Shown here: positions 21,162-27,160 of the stretch, one piece after another
Position numbering within the stretch: the first letter of the stretch is position 1
Layout: every line of letters begins with the position of its first letter
From: Silene noctiflora
Taxonomy: Eukaryota > Streptophyta > Magnoliopsida > Caryophyllales > Caryophyllaceae
NCBI GenBank assembly: GCA_009801015.1
Contig: VHZZ01000114.1
Span: forward strand, 238,030-265,189
Reading direction: 5' to 3'
DNA length: 27,160 nucleotides
The notes under the pieces: model-generated
The model's input: the letters and a program-made list of their open reading frames with translations, nothing else
The model's database searches: none
What the model was told of the DNA's origin: nothing
Program-made: the position numbers and the translations under genes

Positions 21162-24100
21162 ATGGAGGCTGGCTACGTTTTATTAAACGAACAACCTCAA
21201 AATCCATCTTCACAAAATAAAGAAACTGATTCTGTCAGTTTAAAACTCGAAAACCTAGTTTCTGATAGTGAACGACCAACTGAAATTGCAGAAATCCAAA
21301 AGGAACGTAGCTTGCTTGTAAAAATCTCCCTGACAATTTCTTGTCTAGTTTCTTGCTTGGTCTTTGTATGTTTTGCACCAATGTTATATGCTTGTGTTAC
21401 AGTTGTTACCGTTGCAGCTCTAGCATTATTCTTGACCGCCTTTGTAGTTCTCCGATTGGTCCAGTTCTTTGCTAAATGGGAGGTATTTGGAAAAGCCTAT
21501 AAGAATAAGGTACTTTTGCGCTATTGGATATTTGTGGATTTGTCTTTGCTCTTGTTTGAAGTAGCACTGCTTTATCCATTTGCCAAGTATGTTCCTGGGT
21601 TAAAACTTGTAATGATCATAGGATTGCCAATAACTAAGTGGATTGAGATAATCTCTTTGCTGATAGGATTAGGCACTTTAAGCCAAGTCCTTTGGGCCTT
21701 TATTCATTTTTATGCGGGAAGGGGAGTAACCAGTACATTAATATATAACGGTTTGATTAATCCAGAAGCAACTGCTGAGATCTTTAGTTGCCTCTTCTTC
21801 TGGTTGGCAGAGGTTGAGGTCATGAATAGCGTCCCCACTTTTAAGCAAAGCAAAATATATGGAATTTATACTCAAAGTTGGATTGAAGTGTGTCTTTTAG
21901 TCCTTATAGGTTATAACATCATTTCTTGTTTTGTTCAAATGTTTGTTTGGTTGTTATTGAGATTTGACGCTGATGATTCAAGGAGTGCCATACTTTGTAG
22001 TGTGCTCCCATTTTTCGGTTTTCTTATCTTAGAAAAAAATTCCTCTGCCCAAAGATATGCGGGGTACGTTGCCAGTGGTATCAAGAGAAGCATTATATTC
22101 GTCCTAAGTGTGGCGATGCTCCTACTTACTTGGGAGTTGTATTTTGGGCACCACCTAAAGATAACATCTCTGGATAAGAGAATCATGCAATTTGGTACTC
22201 GGACTTTTATTAGTGTTTTAATATGCTCTTTTCTTTGGTTGATTAAATCATGTGTACTTTTGTATTGGGAGGCTTATACTGTGTATGATAGATTGCACTC
22301 TAAGTTTACTGATATAGGAAAGCAATTGTACTTCTTTGTTCTGCTCAGCGACACCCATTTCCAAAGGGTAATTGAACGACCTACAACCGATTCTGAAGAC
22401 ATACCTGGATTCTTAAAACTGCCACTGATGGTAGCTCGGGCAATGTTGACCAGTAACTCTGAAGGCAGGATTACTACGATCTTTTCTAGAAAAATGGTCA
22501 GGGAGGAATTGATAAACCATATGGGTCCAAATATATCAGCATACAAGCTAATGCAGGCAGCTGAATATTTTTTGAATGCTCAACATGCGTTGTTGAAGGA
22601 AGGCGTTTTTGAGGATCTTCATCATTTGCCAAGCAATGATTCAGGAGATAATACAATGTACGACACTCTTTCTCTATCTAACTAAATCATGCATACTACT
22701 CCGTAATTGCTAAGATGTTGATTGATTGTTAGGAAGAAACTTTTTTCTCATTGGTTGTTTGATTGGTTTTGATCAGGTATATCACAGAATTATTGGAGGC
22801 AATTGTGAAATGTGGAGAATATGGGGAGGCCGACTGGAAAATATTATCTGAACTGCTTTCTGTTGTCGGTCCCAGCAACGAAATAACTTTCCAAAAAGTT
22901 CAAATATTGATGGTACTTTACTCATCTTCTTTGTACATCGGCTACTAGATACTAATGATTAGGAAATAGTCTGCATCTGTGATAACATTTTACGGAGTGT
23001 GTTAATATGTTTTAGAATAATCATCCCTTAGTTCATTGGAGCACATAGCTCCAGCAGTGACGGGATGCCAATTTTAAGGGTTCCACAGTTTGAAATTTTA
23101 AATTACAAGAATTCCCAAAAGATCATGCATGTAACATTAAAAAATACGGAATTAGCGAATTTACTTGATGCCGAAGGACTCCAATAATAAGCTGATAGTA
23201 ATAAGAAGTATAATAAACTCAAATATTAAATATATTGTATGGATTTTTATGATACTACTTATCTCAGATTTTCAGATGAGATTGTCATCTCTTCTTTTAG
23301 GTTAAGTTAGGAAACTAAAGACTTATTTAAACGGATTCGGAGTCTTTATTAATTAATTAATTTCCACCTTGATCTATTTAGGATTTAGACTACGAGCGGT
23401 TCCTCATTATCTTCCCAGACATGCATAAACAATAGAAAATATACTCCGCAGTGTTTATCGATAGAGCAGAATAATTGATAAATTTGATTGAATGTAATCA
23501 GATAAAAAACTTCTATGAATTGGAATTGACAACTCATATTGCATATGATCAGGAAAGAGCCCACAGCAGATGTAAATATCTTGCAAATACACTTCAGAGT
23601 GGAAAGGACGCAGCAAAATGCTTGAACCGAATTATAAGTGGGCTTATAATTGCTGCGACTGTCATGACGTGGCTATTCCTTACAGGGTTAGCTACAACAG
23701 CAGTAATCGCCGTCATAGCATCACCATTGCTCGCGGCCACATTTATGTTTGGGAATATTGCCCAGAGTTTGTTTCAAGGGCTCATCTTCGTCTACGTTGT
23801 TCATCCATTTGACGTTGGCGACCTATGTGTCATTGACGAAAAACTGGTTAGATATGTTCTTACTGTTTAACGTAATTTTCCTTTATGTGGGTGCATAATG
23901 TGATCTCTTTTTTATTTGTATAGTTTGAAGTTAAAAGAATTGGTGTCTGGTACACCACTTTCTCAAAGGTTCGCACATTAAGTAAGCAACAGGAAGTAAT
24001 ATATCCAAACTCGGAGTTAGCCACCAAAAATGTTATTAACTACAAGACGGAATTTCCTTGGGCTGATAAGGTAGAACTTAGCCTAAGTTCTATGGAAAAA

Positions 24101-24587
24101 AAAGCAACTAAGAATCTGAAACACCAAATCGAAATGTAAGACTGTAATGGTGGCTACTCTGACTCTTTTACTTGTTACTAATCCAATTTGTGTCAATCAT
24201 TTATTTTAATAGGAATAAATATAATAGTTGGCAACAATCACCTTAAGGTTTTGGTTGAGGCCCAACTATTATATTTATTCCTATTAAGCTTTTGGTTGGA
24301 GTCCCAAGATCGGTTTTATATTCTAACATATTTACTGTAACGTCTCTTTCTGCAGGTATCTTGATACTGAAAAAGAGAGATTCACTCCAAATTTTCATAG
24401 CTTGGAGGTATTGGAAATCGGAGATAATGACAAGATTGTTGTTCATTTTAGACACAATGTGCAAGCTGAAGGTTGGATCTACTTTGAATGTTTAAGGGAG
24501 AAGGAAAAACGAACTTTCGAGTTTGCGCTCTATTTAAGAAATCTCCTGAATCAACAAGAATGCGAAACAGAAACTCCAAGTTCATGA
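21162..24587 (+). CDS. Mechanosensitive ion channel protein, MscS-like class II (MSL10-like), copy 2, intact
   Basis: Exons are 21162-22657, 22777-22912, 23553-23846, 23924-24135 and 24356-24587; phases agree and give 789 residues (Arabidopsis MSL10 has 734). A 54-residue hydrophilic N-terminus is followed by many membrane stretches in exon 1 (about 55-103, 119-140, 147-185, 240-267, 310-328 and 348-369). RYAGYVASGIKRSIIFVL and ICSFLWLIKS correspond to the MSL10 segments before the cytosolic loop. Exon 3 carries the MscS core: two hydrophobic stretches at 571-590 and about 592-627, then HPFDVGD (628-634). Exons 4 and 5 give the beta domain (EVIYPNSELATKNVINY) and the C-terminal cytosolic domain. 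Class II MSLs are tension-gated, anion-preferring plasma-membrane channels; that role here is inferred. It is strongly diverged from MSL10 but has no stop or frameshift, while both neighbours are broken. Confidence 0.87.
24206..24287. repeat. Perfect 26-base inverted repeat in the last intron of channel copy 2
   Basis: The arm 24206-24231, which begins TTAATAGGAATAAATATAAT, is exactly matched by the reverse complement at 24262-24287, with a 30-base loop. The arms are AT-rich. It could be a very young small MITE or a transcribed hairpin. Confidence 0.9.
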
Positions 24588-24785
24588 TAACTTTGTGTCA
24601 CCTGCCCCACCGGGCCCCCCCTTGGGTCCGCCCCTGAACCGGGGTCATGTGCACCCAATTTTCCGTGTGTTTTCATTGTCTCCAGGATCAACTTGGCTCG
24701 ATAAATGAAAGGAAATGAAATTTTTCGATAAGGGTACCCGAGGATTGACCTAATTTCATCGTCATAGCTCTAGGCTTTTGAAAAA
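24588..24785. other. Junction between channel copies 2 and 3
   Basis: Only about 200 bases separate the copy 2 stop from the copy 3 start, against 1.6 kb between copies 1 and 2. A GC-rich run near 24603-24640 (CCACCGGGCCCCCCCTTGGG and GTCCGCCCCTGAAC) stands out and looks like the end of a decayed transposon. The text GTCATGTGCACCCAA after it matches the copy 1 flank at 18646, so part of the flank was kept. Confidence 0.5.
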
Positions 24786-27160
24786 ATGGAAACCTTGGTT
24801 TTAGCTAGTGAACAACCTCAAACTCTACCTCCACAAATACCGATGTTAGTGTAAAAGTCGAAACCTTTGGTTTCAGCTACTGAACAATCAAATGAAGTTC
24901 AGAATCTTTTACAAGTACAAGTAATAGTTCCGTCCATCCAAAATAACCACAACTCACATTTACCATGCTACGTGACAATCCTTGAGTTGTTTTTATATCT
25001 ACTTTGTTGCTTGTTCGTCTTTGCATGTCTTGTACCAGTCGTGTTACTGGTATATGTTTGTGTTACAGTTGTTACCGTTGCAACTCTAGCATTTTTCTTG
25101 GTCGAACTTGTAGTTAACACGGTTCCTCCAATTCTTTGTTGAATCGAACAATTTTGGAAAAGTCGTTATGAATAAGACAACTTTGCACATTTGGTTATCT
25201 ATGGATTTGATTTTGCTCTTCTTTGAACTTGCCCTATTTTATCCATTTGCCAAGCATGTTCCAGGGTTAAATGTTGTAAAGATTATAGGTTTGCCAATAA
25301 CTAAGCGGATTAAGATAATTTTTTTGCTAATTGTATTATACATTCTTAGCCAAGTCCTATGGGTCTCTATAGAATCGTGTGCGGGGTGGCAAGCATCTGA
25401 TACCTGGATATATAAAAGTGATTTGATTAATCCAGCAGCAATGTCCGAGATCTTTGGTTGTCTCCTGTTCTGGTTGGCAGAGGTTGAGGTGATGAATAGA
25501 GTCCCCGCTTTTAAGTAGAGCAAAATAATTGGAATTTATACTCGGAAATGGGTTGAAGCGTGTATCTTCATCCTCATAGGTTATAACATGATTACATGTT
25601 TATCTCAAATGTTTGTTTGCGTGCTATTGAGATTTGACAGAGATGATTCACGACTTGGTAAAATCCTTCGCAGTGTACTTTCATGTTTGTTCCTTGAAAG
25701 CTTAGAAAAAGGTGCCAGTAACCGAAGATATACAGCGTATATTGCCAGTGGTATAAAGAGAAGCATCATATTCATCCTAACCATGGTGATGCTCTTACTT
25801 GGGTGTTGTATTTTGGCGACACCTAAACATAACATTTCAGAATAAGAGAATTATGGAATTTGGTACTCGGACTTTGGTTAATGTTTTAATATGCTCTTTT
25901 CTTTGGCTGATCAAATCTTGCATACTCTGGTATTACTCTGGTATTAGGAGGCACATACCGTGTATGATAGATTGCACTCTAAGTTTACGGATATAGGAAA
26001 GCTATTGTACTTCCTAATTCTGCTCAGCTACACCTACTTTCAGAGTTGTTGAACAACCTGTAACACCACGGTCGACAATGGCACTTTTGACCAAGGTCTG
26101 TAAGGGTGGGATTCCTCAGAAACTTAAAGAGGAAATGTGGCAGGGAGGAATTGATAAACCGTACTGGTCCAAATGCATCTGCATATCAGTTATCGGAGGC
26201 AGCTCAAGATTTTCTGACTACTAAATATGCGTTGTTGAAGGAAGGCATTTTTCATGATCTCCATCATTTGCAAACCTACGATTCAGGAGATAATAATGCG
26301 TATGACACTCTTCTCTATATATCTACCCTACTCAAACATTCATAGTTCAGTAACTGTTAAAAAGATGATAATGCGTATGAAACTGTTTAATTGGTTCCGA
26401 GCAGGAATATCAAAGAAACATTGGAGAAGATTGTGATTTGTGAAATGCGGAGAATATGCGGAGGACGATTGGAAAATGTTTTCTGAACTGCTTTCTACTG
26501 TTGATGCCACAAATGAAATAACTTTCAAGAAAGTTAAAATATGGATGGTACTTAAATCTTCTCTTTTCTTTGTTTATGCATCGGCTACTTATGATTAGGA
26601 AATAGAAATTATGCATCTGAGTTCTGTATTAGCATCATCATCACTCGATTAAGTGCTGCTTCTGCTGTGATGGGGGATGTCGATTTTTATGCAATATTTC
26701 CCCTGTACGGACATGTTCAACATGTTATTTAAAAAATATAGAGCAGTGATTATCGTCAAAGCAGAATTAGCTAGCAAATCTGATTGAATTTTATCAAATA
26801 CAAATGCTATGAAATTAAGCTGACAGCTCAAATTGCGTATTATCAGGAAAGATCCCACAGCAGATGTAATTTCTTGCAAATACGCTACAGAGAGAAAAGG
26901 AGCCAGCAAAATGCTTGAACCGAATTTTAAGTGGACTTATAATTGCTGCAACTGTCTTGATTTGGCTGTTTCTCACTGGGTTGGCTACAACACAAGTAAC
27001 CGTCCTCATAACATCACCGTTGCTGGCGGCCTCATTTGTGTTTGGGGATACTGCCAAGGGTTTGTTTCAAGGGCTTATCTTCGTCTGCGTTGTTCACCCA
27101 TTTAACGTAGGAGACCTGTGTGTCATTGACGAAAAACTGGTTAGATATGTTCTTACTGTT
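24786..27160 (+). pseudogene. Channel copy 3: degraded MSL10-like pseudogene, cut by the window end
   Basis: Exon-equivalents are 24786-26299, 26405-26547 and 26847-27139, in the same order as in copy 2, with similarity easily seen in protein (FYPFAKHVPGL, IIGLPITKRIKI, FWLAEVEVMNRVP). Lesions are many: TAA at 24852, a one-base gain leading to TGA at 25140, TAG at 25516 where copy 2 has CAA, several bases lost near 25800, a 7-base duplication in exon 2 near 26432 (143 bases instead of 136) and one base lost in exon 3 near 26868 (293 instead of 294). The membrane and HPFNVGD part of exon 3 still reads cleanly after its frameshift. The beta-domain exons would lie beyond the window. No leader exon is visible. 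Confidence 0.87.

Overview
The window is nuclear DNA of a flowering plant. Coding exons are short, sit behind GT...AG introns, and translate into plant-specific families. The spaces between genes are AT-rich and carry many Stowaway-like and other miniature inverted-repeat elements (MITEs). A eudicot, possibly of Caryophyllales, is my guess; the species cannot be fixed from the sequence alone. Exon models were built by hand from splice sites, reading phase and remembered family sequence.

Layout, left to right: (1) 169-3923, minus strand: two tandem short-chain dehydrogenase/reductase (SDR) genes with the same five-exon structure, about 300 and 297 residues, both with a complete catalytic set. 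(2) 5022-8130, minus: a six-coding-exon gene for a small membrane-anchored protein with a PH-like (bPH_2/DUF304-type) domain. One exon reads on only if an unusual acceptor is used. (3) 8500-9330: a head-to-head promoter interval, with a perfect PHR1-type site just before the next gene. (4) 10776-12568, plus: a full-length digalactosyldiacylglycerol synthase 2 gene (DGD2) in four coding exons, with an intron-containing leader and an upstream ORF that overlaps the start codon. (5) 13369-15934, minus: a 145-residue single-C2-domain protein in five exons. (6) 16120-18070: repeats and MITEs. (7) 17400-27160, plus: a tandem array of three mechanosensitive-channel genes (MscS-like, MSL10 class). The first is internally deleted, the second is intact (789 residues), and the third is degraded and runs off the window.

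The SDRs, the PH-like protein, DGD2 and the C2 protein show no shared pathway; this is ordinary plant gene order, not an operon. The most informative part is the channel array. Its three copies show birth, internal deletion and decay side by side, and the intact copy is strongly diverged and seems to carry more membrane segments than the usual class II MSL protein. I found no rRNA, tRNA, CRISPR array or complete autonomous transposon.
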